Source: Misgurnus anguillicaudatus (Eukaryota > Chordata > Actinopteri > Cypriniformes > Cobitidae). From it: DNA of 64,000 nt. Under the pieces are notes generated by a model, which was given only the letters and a program-made list of their open reading frames with translations, was not told the DNA's origin and did not search any database. The translations under genes were made by a program, and so were the position numbers. The stretch is taken from NCBI RefSeq assembly GCF_027580225.2, contig NC_073358.2, forward strand, positions 10,049,501 through 10,113,500. Direction: 5' to 3'. Positions 45,294-57,012 of the stretch are shown piece by piece; within the stretch, counting starts at the first letter, position 1, and the number at the start of each line of letters is the position of its first letter.

Positions 45294-45488
45294 CAGGGGT
45301 GTCCAAAGTCGGTCCTGGAGGGCCTGTGTCCTGCAGAGTTTAGCTAAAACTTCCCTCAACACACCTGCCTCAAAGTATCTAGTCTGCCTAGTAAGACCTT
45401 GATTAGCTGGATCAGGTGTGTTTGATTAGGGTTGGAATAAAACTCTGCAGAGACACCGGCCCTCCAGGAGCAGGAGTGGACACCCCTG
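45294..45488. mobile_element. hAT MITE with perfect 8-bp TSD
   Basis: 195 bp. The ends read CAGGGGTGTCCAAAGTCGGT and GTGGACACCCCTG, with an exact duplication GTCTGAGT at 45286-45293 and 45489-45496. A widespread fish design. Confidence 0.92.
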
Positions 45489-45539
45489 GTCTGAGTGATC
45501 TGTCTAGATGCAAATGTCTAGTTTGTTTTTTTTTTTTTT

Positions 45540-46060
45540 TAGGTGAATGTTTGGCATTTGGTATGTTTTCACTTTTTTCAGTTATGTATCCTGAAATAAA
45601 AAAAACAAAAGATGTTTTTATCTTGTGCCGCCCACCAGCGTCGCACTTTCGACACGCTGTGATTTACCCCGTCGCTCCAGTGTCCCTCTAACTGTTTTAA
45701 TCCAAATAAAATCAAAGGTAATGTTTCATTAGCTGTTATTTTTACATAATGATCCTTGTTCAGTGGGAGTGATTTTTTTTGTATTAACATAATTAGCCGG
45801 CTCTCGGCGGCTGTTTGGTCCGCGAGGTCTAATTGGCCCTGTGGCATGATGGGAAATGGCACGAGGTGTCGCATCGGGCAGGTGTTGATGATGGAGGTGA
45901 GTGGCAAACGTGGGGCAATGTGGAGGCGGGTAATTACAGGATGAATTTCACTTTAATAAATGTGGGCCTGTGTGTGTGTGGAGATGCAGATAGCGGGGCT
46001 TTCTACCTAATGGCTTCTGCTTCTGGAGCCACTTTAGACAGCGAATGATCTGAAAGAGTG
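45540..46060. other. Candidate conserved non-coding element
   Basis: Repeat-free complex sequence with homeodomain-type words (CATTAGC, CATAATTAGCC, TCTAATTGG, GTAATTAC, GATTAATTAAC), Sox/TCF-like words (CAAAG, ACAAAAG) and CACCTG-type words. The mixture of AT-rich cores and balanced flanks is typical of vertebrate developmental enhancers. No splice-bounded exon was found. Conservation is untested. Confidence 0.4.
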
Positions 46061-46370
46061 ATTAATTAACACACGCTCTCTGATCGAGAGAGAGAGCGTG
46101 AGAGGATGAGAGAAAATGGTTGGTAAACAAATAAATAATTATGTGAATATAACATGTATCAGTGACAGAAGGAGTTAATAAAGAGGGGGTGAGTGCTTGA
46201 TGTTAGGACGTAACAGTTCTAGACTAGTTAGGCTACTTTGAGTTATAGATTTGTCAGATTGCTAACAAAAAACATGAACACCACTTACTTCATGACTCCA
46301 TATTCTAACACTCCTCCATTACTTCTATTTAAACACTTCATGTACTGTTCTGTAACATGCATACTAGAAT

Positions 46371-46460
46371 TACATTTACGCATTTGGCACGCTTTTATCC
46401 AAAGCGACTTTACAAAAGCTATATTTTATCGGTGTGTGTTTCCTGGGTTCAACCCAAAAG
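46371..46460 (-). mobile_element. SINE fragment, minus strand
   Basis: Read on the minus strand, it has a B-box-like GGGTTGAACCCAGGA (46441-46455). This is followed downstream by AAGTCGCTTTGGATAAAAGC, the conserved tail found on tRNA-derived fish SINEs. The 5' part with the A box is not evident. Confidence 0.6.
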
Positions 46461-46624
46461 TGTGTAATTTCATCTTTCCAACTCTTACAAAAAAACTTTT
46501 TCACACAGGATTTACACAAAAATGTGTTCACGTGTGTTTTTGTAGATCTGAAATTTACAGCCCAACTAACAAGCATACATTTAAATATCATCTTTAATAA
46601 CATTACTTTTACAACCCTGTTAAA

Positions 46625-46760
46625 AAACATCTAAAACCGGCCTAAACTGGTTGGTTAAACTGGTTTAGCAGGCTGGTTTTAAATTGGCTTTGCCTTCTGG
46701 TCAGAAGACCAGCTGACCCACCACGAAAAACCAGTTAAAACCAGCTTAGAGAAAACAGTA
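46625..46760. repeat. CTGGTT/AACCAG-rich short repeat
   Basis: Repeated AAACTGGTT and complementary AACCAG/ACCAGC words over about 130 bp, partly tandem and partly inverted. A common cyprinid repeat style. No coding sequence. Confidence 0.55.
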
Positions 46761-46789
46761 ATGTTATTTTCGAAACGCACTTTGACATA

Positions 46790-47420
46790 CGTGCGCGTTT
46801 CGGAGGTCTGTGTGTAGGTAAGAGGTCCGAGTGCGCGCGTGTGTGCGTACCTGCGGGCGTGTGGAGAGCCCCGGGCCGCGTGCTCGCTCTCCCCACTCAG
46901 CGCTCGCTAAAAGCTCTGGAACGGGACGGTAATTGGCCAATTAGGCCTCTCGCTCAGCGGCCCGCGCCGCGCTCTCCGCGCCTCCGCGCCATCGCGCGCA
47001 CCGATAATTGAGCTGAAAGCAAACGAGCGGCCGGCGGACAAACAAGCTACTAGAAAATAATTACTTGGAGTGTTTCTTTTCAGCAGCCGTACAGCGGATT
47101 TCATTATGGTGAATGGCCACTAAAGCTGCTCGAAACGCCGGTAGTTGTCATTTTCATAGGGACTTGATAATGACATTAATTTGTCTTAATGGCTGGTGCT
47201 ATTGTTATAAATAGGAAAATGAGGCGAAATTGTCTCGCTATGGCGAAGCGCACAGGAGCTCCCGGTGGACATAAGGAGTTAAATTGGTGTGCTTGTCAAA
47301 TTTCAAATAATTTGTTATATGGAACACGAGTAATGCCACTGCCATTACGCTTCATTTTCCCCAAATTCATTACTGCCCTTGTTTCCCTTTTATGTTTCTA
47401 ATGGCCAATCACATTTCTCT
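46790..47420. other. CpG-rich stretch joined to an AT-rich candidate enhancer
   Basis: 46790-47010 is the most CpG-rich part of the window (GCGCGC, CCGCGCCGCGC, CGCGCC). It includes AATTGGCCAATT, a palindrome around 46934. It runs directly into 47010-47420, which is AT-rich but complex (GATAATTGAGC, ATAATTACTTGG, CATTAATTTG, CTTAATGG). No exon chain or start could be supported. A distal promoter or a conserved enhancer is possible. Confidence 0.4.
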
Positions 47421-49097
47421 CTTCTTCAAGTGCTTGTGCAAAGACTGACAGACAAACACATGCACACGCGCGCCGCCTTCTTGTGCAGTTATGCGCTCAC
47501 ACAAACACACACACATGCATACTGACGCACACATCCACACACAAGTATATTGCAGATGCTATCAGATATCTTTGCTGCAGTATATGTGGATGAGAACTGT
47601 CAAGTGTGTATTTCAGTGCTGTTAGCGCTCTGACGCGGCGGATTCAGGGATGTTGGACCTTTTTCCCCTATAATTTAAAATGACATTAGAGCACAGGAGA
47701 GCTTATGGGTCAGATTCATGTGTTGGAAATAGCGGTTGCTTTTACGCATCAACAGGGGGCGACGCAGCAACATTCACGGCAATGTATTTCAGTTACATAC
47801 AGAACAGACCAATTCAGCTATATCTATAGCGCTTTATAGAAGTTGTAAAGCAGCTTTACAGTAAATGCGTACAAGAGACAGACGGAAAAACAAAACATAT
47901 GTAAATATAGAATTTACAATTGGTTATGCATTTTTATGTTTATAGCACATGCAAGATATTGTTGCAAAAACTGCTTGTATTTCATTATTTTGGTTAATGA
48001 TAAAAACTAAGCTTTTAAAAAGATTAACCTTAAATAATGTTTCTCCATTAATGCTTTTTTATATTCGACCACTTCTTTGATTATAGGTCTGTCAAGCACA
48101 AGATGTAAAAACGAAGTATTTAATTAATCTAATTACCCATCCATTGAATCCTAATACAGATTCAGTAATAGTGCTTATTATCTAGTTAATTCTGTATTCA
48201 CAACGAGTGGAAACCAGCAACCACAAGACCCCAAATGAGGGTTAAAATGAGGTTAATCCTTACAGCATGAAGAAAAATATTTCTGTAATAAAGTAACCAT
48301 TTAAAAATATTTTTTGTTGATATTCATTTATTACCAGCACTGGAATACAATTTGCAATAATTAATATATAACTAAAGGATGAAAAATACCCTACTGGTGG
48401 CCAGTCCATCACAAATTAATTTGTGATGCAATTTTAAAATAGATAAAAAAATCATAACTTTATTTAAATCTGTGAAATAAAAAATATTTCCAGTATGTTA
48501 TTTTAATTTATAATATATTTAATATATACTGTTTTAATTGATAAATTATTGTTCATCTTTTGTAGTAATAAAACTGTTCTTTCAGATATTATACATTCTG
48601 TAATATTTTGTGGTATTAGTAATTATATCACACCAACATTGTAAGTAATTCAAAGTTCAAATTTACAGACATCAGTATGATAAAACCAACATGCAATTGC
48701 AAATAAATGAGCATATTTTGGAAGGTCTTTCAGACATGTCCTTAACCTCGTACATCACTTTTTTTTAACCATAATACTTAATTCTGTGTAACTGGAACCT
48801 GTGGTACACAAACATAGACAATTACACTGTTTCATGTTCAAAGAAAAATATTTGGTTATTATATTTATTGGTTCTTCCTACCCAAAAGAGCTGGAAGAAA
48901 TAAAAAAAAGACAAACCAAAGCTCGGTTCTTAGGAGGTTAAAATAAAACACAAGCATATAACTTGTTTTAAAAGTTATATTACGCAGCACCTTTTTTATG
49001 TGTTACAACAATATAGAACACAGGTATTAAGAATTCTCCACACTGTAAAATATTATGTGATTCAAAGTTATATCAACAAATATTTTTTATGTTATAT
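47421..49097. other. AT-rich spacer without recognised gene
   Basis: A short CA-rich run lies at 47495-47545. The remainder is strongly AT-rich. CTGGTGGCCAGTCCATCACA near 48398 is the inverse of a segment at about 14760, a shared dispersed repeat piece. No transposon ends or exons were found. Confidence 0.45.
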
Positions 49098-49403
49098 TGT
49101 CACAGCTCTGTCTGGAGTCTCTTATTTTGAAGTTCTGTATTGTCATCCATGTTTTGTAGTCTTTTGTATTTGTTTCGTTTCATTGGTCTCTGTGTTATTG
49201 TTTCCCAGGTGTACCTCATTTACCCTTGCGTATAAATAGCCCCAGTGTTTCAGTTGTCCTTTGTCAGTCGTTGTCATGTGTGGTTGGTTTAGTTCCTGTT
49301 ATTTTTTGTGTTCCTTGGTTTCTTTGTATCTAGTTTAAGGTTTAAGTTAAAGTTTGCCTGCGTATGGGTCTGTTAACTCTACCTGCCTTCTTCCAACGTT
49401 ACA
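49098..49403 (+). mobile_element. Possible solo LTR
   Basis: About 306 bp starting TGTCACAG and ending AACGTTACA, i.e. TG..CA with imperfect TGTCAC/GTTACA ends. A TATA-like GTATAAATAG lies at about 49229. Sequence downstream of the TATA is T-rich, as in fish LTR promoters. No clear target duplication was found and no internal retroelement sequence is next to it. Confidence 0.4.
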
Positions 49404-49487
49404 CATATCAAATCCAGTTAAACAATCAACAAGTATTTCTAAGTTATAACTCTTTACTAGGCAAAATTTAAAATAGCAAGTTGAAAT

Positions 49488-49617
49488 GCTCCTGTATAGC
49501 TCAGTGGTAGAACATTTTAATAGCAGCGCAAAAATGTCTTGGGTTCGAACCCAGGGAAGACTGTACTATAAGTTGCTTTGGATAAAAGCATCTGCCTATT
49601 GCATAAAAATGAAATGA
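49488..49617 (+). mobile_element. tRNA-derived SINE
   Basis: The head resembles a tRNA: A box TAGCTCAGTGGTAGAAC (49497-49513) and B box GGTTCGAACCC (49542-49552). The tail, AGTTGCTTTGGATAAAAGCA, is the conserved module of teleost SINEs. The head lacks a proper anticodon arm, so it is not scored as a tRNA gene. Confidence 0.8.
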
Positions 49618-50186
49618 CTTGCACAGCAACTTAAAAAAATAATTACATTTTTTACAATGCATATATTTTAGTTTTCAATCTTATTAAAATGTATTTATTG
49701 ATACACATTACAGTATAAACAGAGCAACATGATTAAATATCTGGATCAATGACACAACCATTCCAAAACTGACTAAACCCCTGTTAGGATACAGCTTTAA
49801 AGTCAACATGAAAATAGCTAATCGCTAAATAGATTTCGAAATGACAGCATCATGTGACTAATACTTAACCTTTCTCAGTTTGACTTTAACACAGCTAACA
49901 ATTTACTATTTTAAAACCCTCTCCCCTTCCATGCTGTTCTCTTCTAGCATCCGTACTCCTACAACTTATAAACAAAGCTTTATACACTGTGCTTCCTTAA
50001 GGGTAAATGCTTCCTCATTAGTAGACTAATTCATATAAAAAGTCTGCTATAAATAAGTGTAATGTCAAAAGTAAACAACAGGTGACGTCAAATACAAGGA
50101 AAGTCATTTCACTATTTTTGCATCACACTCTGCAATAAGATAGTGAAGTACTGATCCTGTATGTGTCTCTGTGTATCTGATTGTTT

Positions 50187-50209
50187 GTGTGTGTGTGTGT
50201 GTGTGTGTG
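50187..50209. repeat. (GT)n microsatellite
   Basis: About 11 GT units directly upstream of the Tc1-like element. Confidence 0.9.
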
Positions 50210-51214
50210 ACTGTGCGTGGGTTGGTATATAGTGGTGTGAAAGTGTTGCCCCCCCTCTAGATTTCTCATGTTTTTGCATGTTTGTCACACTTTCATGTTT
50301 CAGATAATCAAACAAATTTCAATATTAAAGATAACACAAGTGAACACATTAAGCAGTTTTTAAGTGATGTTTTTTATTATTAAACTACATGGCCCTTAGT
50401 GAAAAAGTGCCCCCTCGGTTAAAACACAACTTAACTGTGGTTTTTCATACCTGAGTTCAGTTTCTTTAGCTACACCCATACCTGATTTTTGCCACACCTG
50501 TTTCGCAATTAAGAAATCACTTAAATAGGACCTGCCTGACAAAGTGAAGTAGACCAAAAGATTCTCAAAAGCTACACATTATGCAGAGATCCAAAAATAT
50601 TCAGAAACACATAAGAAAATAAGTAATTGAGATCTATCAGTCTGGGAAAGGTTATAAAGCAATTTCTAAAGCTTTGGTACTAAAGTGGGAGCCATTATCC
50701 ACAAATGGCAAAAACATGGAACAGTGGAGAACCTTCCCAGGAGTCATCGGTTGACCAAAATTACCCCAAGAGTGCAACGTCGCCTCATCCAAGAGGTCAC
50801 AAAAGACATCACAACAACATCCGAAGAACTGCAGGCCTTACTTGCCTCAAGTTAAGGTCAATGTTCATGACTCCACCATAAGAAAGAGGCTAGGCAAAAA
50901 AACACTGCTGAGCAAAAAAAAGACTCGTCTCAGTTTTGCTACGAACCATCTTGATGATCCCCAAGACTTTTGGGAAAATACGCTGTGGACTGACAAGACA
51001 AAAGTTAAACTTTTTGGAAGGTATGTGTCCCATAATGTCTGGCATAAAAGTAACAGCATTTCAGAAAAAGAATATCATACCAACAGTAAAATATGGTGCT
51101 GGTAGTGTGATGGTCTGGAGCTGTTTTGCTGCTTCAGGACCTGGAAGACTTGCTGTGATAAATGGAACTATGAATTCTGCTGTCTACCAAAAAAATCCTG
51201 AAGGACAATGTCCG

Positions 51215-53593
51215 TGTCACAGGTCGGAGCGGACCACCTCTCTCGTGAGTCACGCTCCTCCCTCAGTTTCCACCCCGAGGAGGTCCCAAAATGCCCCAAT
51301 GACCAAACAGAAGAGAAGGGATAAAATATAACAAAATGTATTAAATTAAAAGAAGAGTGAGGGGAGGGGAAGGGTTCTAAAAAATAAGTAGGGTTCTGGA
51401 ACTTGTGAATTGGGATCGGAGTCGCTTCTGACTCTCACGGGGACCAGCAGGTAAATCTTCCTTAGTGAGTACACTGGGCTTGGAGCTTTAGGCGTACAGG
51501 GAGGTATACAGGTGAGTACACTGGGCTCTTGGAATGGGGTGTACAGGGAGGTATACAGGTGAGTACACTGGGCTCTTGGCTTTGGGCGTACAGGTAAGTA
51601 TACAGGTGAGTACACTGGGCTCTTGGCTTTGGGCGTACAGGTAAGTATACAGGTGAGTACACTGGGCTCTTGGCTTTGGGCGTACAGGTAAGTATACAGG
51701 TGAGTACACTGGGCTCTTGGCTTTGGGCATACAGGTAAGTATACAGGTGAGTACACTGGGCTCTTGGCTTTGGGCGTACAGGGAGGTATACAGGTGAGTA
51801 CACTGGGCTCTTGGCTTTGGGCGTACAGGTAAGTATACAGGTGACTACACTGGGCTCTTGGCTTTGGGCAGTAGGGGTATACAGGTGAGTACACTGGGCT
51901 CTTGGCTTTGGGCGTACAGGTAAGTATACAGGTGAGTACACTAGGCTCTTGGCTTTGGGCGTACAGGGAGGTATACAGGCGAGTACACTGGGCTCTTGGC
52001 TTTGAATGCGTTTGACTTACGGACAAGTGGGCAGGCACAGGGCTTTAGCCCTTCAAGGCTCAGGTGGTTGGAGAAGACGTGTAGGCACACAGCAAACTTC
52101 TAGTCTTCCTCACTAGGACAGACTTCTGATGAACACTTAGCCGTTGACTTCCCAGCAGGCAGTGGAACAGTCCCACGACGACACAGAGCCCTTGGCTCAG
52201 ATCTGCAGACTGGCAGCAGAGAACACACAAATTTCCTTCAACAATAATAACACTCCAGTAAACATACAGGGAGAGATACAACACCTCTTTGTTTCAGGCA
52301 GGAAAGGGGCAGATGGAGGCACAGGCCGATGCTGCTGCCGTATTTGGACTAGCATGTCCACTGTTGGTACCTCAAAGGTAGGTAGGTTGAGGTACGGGTT
52401 CGTGTCATACAACGTACTGCCAAAATGAGACTGACCGCTTCAAATCTCCTTCCCTTCAGACAGCGGGGCAAGAAAATTGGACATGGGCTAACATCTGGAA
52501 ACACTCACTCACAAGTGTATAGTTATACACACAGACAGCAAGTACACTTTTCCCACACAGCAGGTAATCACAAGCTCTTCGGTATTAAACACAATGTTCA
52601 CACAAATACTTACTTGGTACAGTCGAAATGCCACCACCAGGTGGGGAAAGAGGTCAACAGGTCTCAGTCGTCTACGTGTATAAAGCAGCCTCCCAACGTC
52701 ACCAATCCACTCTGCTATCACAGGGCTCTTTCTTCAGCCTAAGAGGTTATCACTGAAGACACTGACAACAGCACAGGACTAAATTTTCCAAGTGTACACA
52801 CTTCAAAAAGACTCACAGCACTCCCCACACTCACAGTGATATAGGGTCAGCGTCACAACGTTTGGCCGGGCCTGTAGTCCTGAAATAGTCGAATGACTGG
52901 GGCAGAGGACAACCATATGTAAACGTCGAGGCCACGATCCTTGAGCCCCTCCTTCCTCTTCTCAATCGGTTCCAACACTTTTCAATAAACAAAGATAAAC
53001 TGAAGTAACAGTGTTAGCACTCATGCAAATGGCAAGGCAACAGCAGAACGAATCACAATGTAACACACTGTCCCTTTAACTACTGGGTACTTCCCTCTTT
53101 CTCGCAGATGTCCCATGCAACCGAGTTCTCGCGTATACCAAATGCTTCGGTGCTAATTTCTCCCCTTAGATCCGTTTCCTGTGTCCTTCCAACGTACACA
53201 GTCACATCAATAACAATCACTTCGGAATGAATAAAGGATTTAACACTTAGCTTCGTCTCTATTTCAGCCCAATTCTCCATCTTGTTTTTGCCCAGCCTGC
53301 AAATCCACATCGACACGTCTCTCCAAAACACACCGACCACTTCCGTCTCACCCACAATGCTTGCCGGAATAAACTCTCCCTTTTGGTTTTCCTGACGTCT
53401 TATTTATGTGCCTCCTCTTCTTTACAATGCCCAATCACCAGTCGCCACGCTTACTAAGCACACCTGATCACAGTAGCGCTTGATTTGTGTTGCCCAGAGT
53501 CGGCCGGAACCAGCCAGGTGTTACAGTGAATTTGGTCCGGGTGGAACTATTTCCGCCATTTTGGTTTCGCCGGCTTAAAGTCACTCCGTGACA
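51215..53593. mobile_element. 2.4-kb TGTCAC..GTGACA element with 4-bp TSD
   Basis: It starts TGTCACAGGTCGGAGCGG and ends CACTCCGTGACA. TCCG flanks both sides (51211-51214 and 53594-53597), and removing it restores transposase sequence. It carries the 47-bp minisatellite. No protein-coding gene was recognised. The ends look LTR-like or like a short-TIR DNA element; the class is undecided. Confidence 0.7.
51465..52010. repeat. 47-bp minisatellite, about 11.5 copies
   Basis: The unit is CTCTTGGCTTTGGGCGTACA plus GGTAAGTATACAGGTGAGTA plus CACTGGG, with starts exactly 47 bp apart (51573, 51620, 51667, 51714). 47 is not a multiple of three and the unit lacks minus-strand stops. The array therefore reads open in all minus frames, giving the spurious 230-codon frame. 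Confidence 0.92.
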
Positions 53594-53618
53594 TCCGGCC
53601 ATCTGTTCGTGACCTTAA

Positions 53619-54362
53619 AGGACAAGTTCCGTATTTTACACTTAAAGCCCTGTTTTCAGATTGTTTATGATGAAATAGAATGGTTTTGACTGAGGTTTGG
53701 ACATGTGTGGCTGCCCCGAGAGTGTTCGGGTGTTTGTTGTTTCACCTTCCACCTCTACAATGGATGTATAGGTGCACAGGAGCGATCCTTCCTAAAATGC
53801 ATTGAACTTTCGTTTACAAAGACGTGAAACTCACCGAGTGGCCAGGAGTGTTCACCGACACGCCCACACAAAAATCGCTGCAAAATACGCACTCCAACAG
53901 GTTTTAACGTAGTTTTTGCCAACTCCATTGACTTGAATTAGATGTGCTGTGAGGTACGGTATTACTCCGCGCCGGGAATTTTGTTTGTATTCTTGCAATT
54001 GGCAAAGGCGGATTATCGCCACCAACTGGGCTGGAGTGTCTATTATTCAAGCTCTCAACGTAACAATATACGGGTGTGAGGCGTTGGAAAGCATCTTTTG
54101 CAGCGATTTTTGTGTGAGCATATCAGTGAAAACCCCTGACCACTCGGCGAGATTCACGTCTTTGTAAACGAAAGGTTAATGCATTTTAGGAAGGATTGTT
54201 CCAGTGCACCTATACATCCATTGTAGAGGTGGGTGCTGAAACAACAAACATCTGCAAATTCTCGGGGCAGCCGCATATGTCGAAACTTCAGCCAAAACCG
54301 TTCCATCCCACCACAAACAATCCGAAAACAGGGCCCCAAGTGCAAAATACCAAACCTGTCCT
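53619..54362. mobile_element. Long-armed foldback element (copy B)
   Basis: Same family as 4676-5467: AGGACAAGTTCCGTATTTTA at the left and CAAACCTGTCCT at the right, with long inverted arms. TTAA lies on the left (53615-53618). The right flank reads CCAA (54363-54366), a changed TTAA. It interrupts the Tc1 transposase just after its CTGTTCGTGACCTTAA segment. Confidence 0.82.
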
Positions 54363-54867
54363 CCAAGCTGAAGCGACCTTGGGTTCTGCGGCAGGACAAT
54401 GATCCAAAACACACCAGAAAGTCCACCTCCAAATGGCTGAAGAAAAACAAAATTAAGACTTTGGAGTGGCCTAGTCAAAGTCCTGACCTCAATCCTATTG
54501 AGATGCTGTGGCATGACCTTAAAAAGGTGGTTCATGATCGAAAACCCTCCAATGTGGCTGAATTACAACAATTTTACAAAGATGAGTGAGCCAAAAATCC
54601 TTTACAGCACTTTAACAGACTCATTGCAAGTGACCAGTTATTAGGTTTTAGAGGGCAAGCACATTTACACACAGGGCCATGTAGTTTTGGATTTTGTTTT
54701 CCCTTCATAATAAAAAAACCCTTCATTTAAAAACTGCATGTTGTGTTCACTTGTGTTATTTCTGACTAATAATTAATTTTGTTCGGTGATCTGAAATGTT
54801 AAAGTGTGAAAAATATGCAAAAACATAAGAAATCTGGAGGGGGCAAACCCTTTTTCACACCACTGTA

Positions 54868-55603
54868 TGTGGTTTACGTGGACATGAATAGTGTATAAAT
54901 GACATGTTTATAATGCTAAACTGAACAGCTTAAAACATACTAAATGGTACTTTCTCATAGATTAAAGGCCGCCAACAGGTTTTTGTGATGGTTGGGGTTA
55001 GGGACTGGGGTAGGTTACCGGAATAGAATAAACAGTTTTTACAGTTTTAAATGCATTGCGTCTATGGAATTGTCTCCATAAACCATGTATGCCTGACTGT
55101 GTGTGTGTGTGTGTGTATACGTGTGTGTGTGTGTGCTTACGTGTGTGTACATGTGTAGTCAAGTACATAGGGACTGCTCATTCTTTATGACTCACTGATA
55201 TGAGTGCTTTGCTAATGTTGGGACTCTTGTGAGCTATGTGTTGTGTAACCATTCTCTAATAATACTTTTTAAACAACTCTATTTAAACTTCCCAAATGCA
55301 ACTCTCAGTCAACAGGACTGACCTGCTACTTAACAAAACTGCATTTTAAAACCAAAGTGCTGCTCTGGTGTCACATTAAAGCTGAACAAAAACGATTCTA
55401 ACATATTAATCGCCCACTGGACCAAAGCATTAGATTTGAATGTTATGACGATTTTACATAAAACCATTTAAAATCGAGTGAATTTAACATTTTAACCCTA
55501 GCTGCATTTAATTGCATGAAGCAATTTGAAGTTTATACAATGGATCTTGTCAAACCAAGCAAATGATACTAGACTTGTTCTCTTAAGCCTTAATTTGGAA
55601 TTA
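54868..55603. other. Spacer with (GT)n run
   Basis: No coding sequence. A GT microsatellite with ATAC interruptions spans 55098-55135. The remainder is AT-rich and unremarkable. Confidence 0.5.
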
Positions 55604-57012
55604 CAGTTGTATGCAAAAGTTTGGGCACCCCTGATAATTCCCATAATTTTCATTTATACATGTTTGGGTGAGCAATTTCATTTTGATCTATCAAATAACT
55701 GAAGGACACTGTAATATTTCAGTAGTGAAATTAGGTTTATTGGATTAATAGAAAATGTGCAATATGCATCAAAACGAAATTAGGTGCATACATTTTGGCA
55801 CCCCAACAGAAAAATCAGTATTTAGTAGAGCCTACTTTAGCAGAAATAACAGCCTATAGACGCTTCATATAACCTGTAATGAGTGTCTGGATTCTGGATG
55901 AATGTATTTTCGATGATTCCTCCTTACAAACATCTCCAGTTCAGTTAGGTTTGATGGTTTTTCAAGCATGGACAGCCGCTTCAAATCACCCCACAGATGT
56001 TCAATGATATTCAGGTCTGGGGACTGGGATGGCCATTCCAGATCATATCAGAATGTACTTGTTCTGCATAAATGCCCGAGTAGATTTTGAGCAGTGTTTT
56101 GGGTTGTTGTCTTCAACTTCAACTTTGTGACTGATTCCTCACCATTATTCTCAAGAATCTGCTGATATTGAGTGGAATCCCTGCAACCCTCAACTTTAAC
56201 CAGATTCCTGGTATACTGGCAATGGCCACACAGCCCCAGAGCATGATGGAACCTCCACCAAATTTTACTGTGGGTAGCAAATGTTTTTCTTGGAACGCTG
56301 TGTTCTTTTGCCACCCCCTGTTATGACCAAATAACTCAATCTTTGTTTCATCAGTCCACAGCACCTTATTTCAAAATGAAGCTGGCTTGTCCAAATGTGT
56401 GTTTGCATACCTCAAGCGATTCCGTTTGTGGCGTGTGTGCAGAAAAGACTTCTTTCACATCAAAGTGCGCTGAATTGTTGGACTGTTTACAGTGACACCA
56501 TCTGCAGCAAGTTGATGTTATGTCTTTGGAGGTGGTCTGTGGGCTGTTTTTGACCGTTCTCACCATTCTTCGGCTTTGCCTCTCAAATACTTTACGTGGC
56601 CTGCCACTTCTGGTCTTAACAAGAACTGTGCCTGGGGTCTTCCATTTCCTCACTATTCCTCACAGTGGACACTGACAGCTTATATCTCTGCGAAAACTTT
56701 TTGTAGCCTTCCCCTACACCATAATGTTGAACAATCTTTGTTTTCTTTGAGAGTTGTTTTGAGGCCTCCATGTTGCCACTCGTCAGAGGAAAGTCAAAGA
56801 GAACAACAACTTGCAATTGGCCACCTTAAATACCTTTTCTTATGTTCCAATTAATCAGTGCTAATGGTTACAGGTATTCAAATCAACAAAATGGCAAGGG
56901 TGCCCAAATTTATGCACCTGTCTAATTTCATTTTGATGCATATTTTCTGTTCATCCAATAAACTTCATTTCATTAATGAAATATTACTGTGTCCTTCAGT
57001 TTTTTGATAGCG
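55604..57012 (-). mobile_element. Second Tc1-like transposon, end-truncated
   Basis: The left end, CAGTTGTATGCAAAAGTTTG, follows TA (55602-55603). The sub-terminal sequence at 55690-55800 is the inverse of 56900-57005 (TTCATTTTGATGCATATT and relatives). The outermost right repeat is missing: the element stops at about 57012 in GTTTTTTGATAG. The transposase is on the minus strand. Confidence 0.82.
56000..56771 (-). pseudogene. Tc1-family transposase, frameshifted
   Basis: It begins MEASKQLSKKTKIVQHYGVG on the minus strand at 56771. A helix-turn-helix-like RKWKTPGTV/RSGRPRKV segment follows, then LMWTDETKIELFG-like sequence holding the first D (about 56360) and GGGSIMLWGCVA. The final portion is scrambled by stops and frameshifts, so it is inactive. 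Confidence 0.8.

Larger units (their letters stand above)
50581..54720 (+). pseudogene. Tc1-family transposase, disrupted
   Basis: DDE transposase pieces in several frames. Segments include the N-terminal IYQSGKGYKAISKAL (frame from ATG 50581), FWENTLWTDKTKVKLFG with the first catalytic D (about 50970-51020), and YGAGSVMVWSCFAASGPGRL. After the nested insertions come LRQDNDPKHTRKST with the second D and [18 protein letters not shown] with the final acidic residue (about 54380-54515). Frameshifts, an early stop at 54587-54589 and about 3.1 kb of inserted DNA make it inactive. Confidence 0.88.
50230..54865 (+). mobile_element. Tc1-like transposon with two nested insertions
   Basis: The left end, AGTGGTGTGAAAGTGTTGCC, and the right end, GGCAAACCCTTTTTCACACC followed by ACTG, are inverted repeats, with TA at 50228-50229 and 54866-54867. 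The transposase frame is cut after GQCP-like sequence at 51210 and resumes at 54367. Two younger elements lie between (51215-53593 and 53619-54362). Without them the element is about 1.5 kb, the usual Tc1 size. Confidence 0.88.

Noticed and set aside
49488..49560. Possible tRNA gene
   Set aside because: A and B boxes are present but the anticodon arm does not form, and the SINE tail follows. Called a SINE.
51465..52010. Possible CRISPR-like array
   Set aside because: Units are direct tandem repeats without unique spacers, in a vertebrate-type genome.
51346..52038. 230-codon minus-strand frame with QSQEPSVLTC-like repeats
   Set aside because: It is a 47-bp tandem repeat whose minus strand lacks stops. 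The period is not a multiple of three, so the frames simply rotate.
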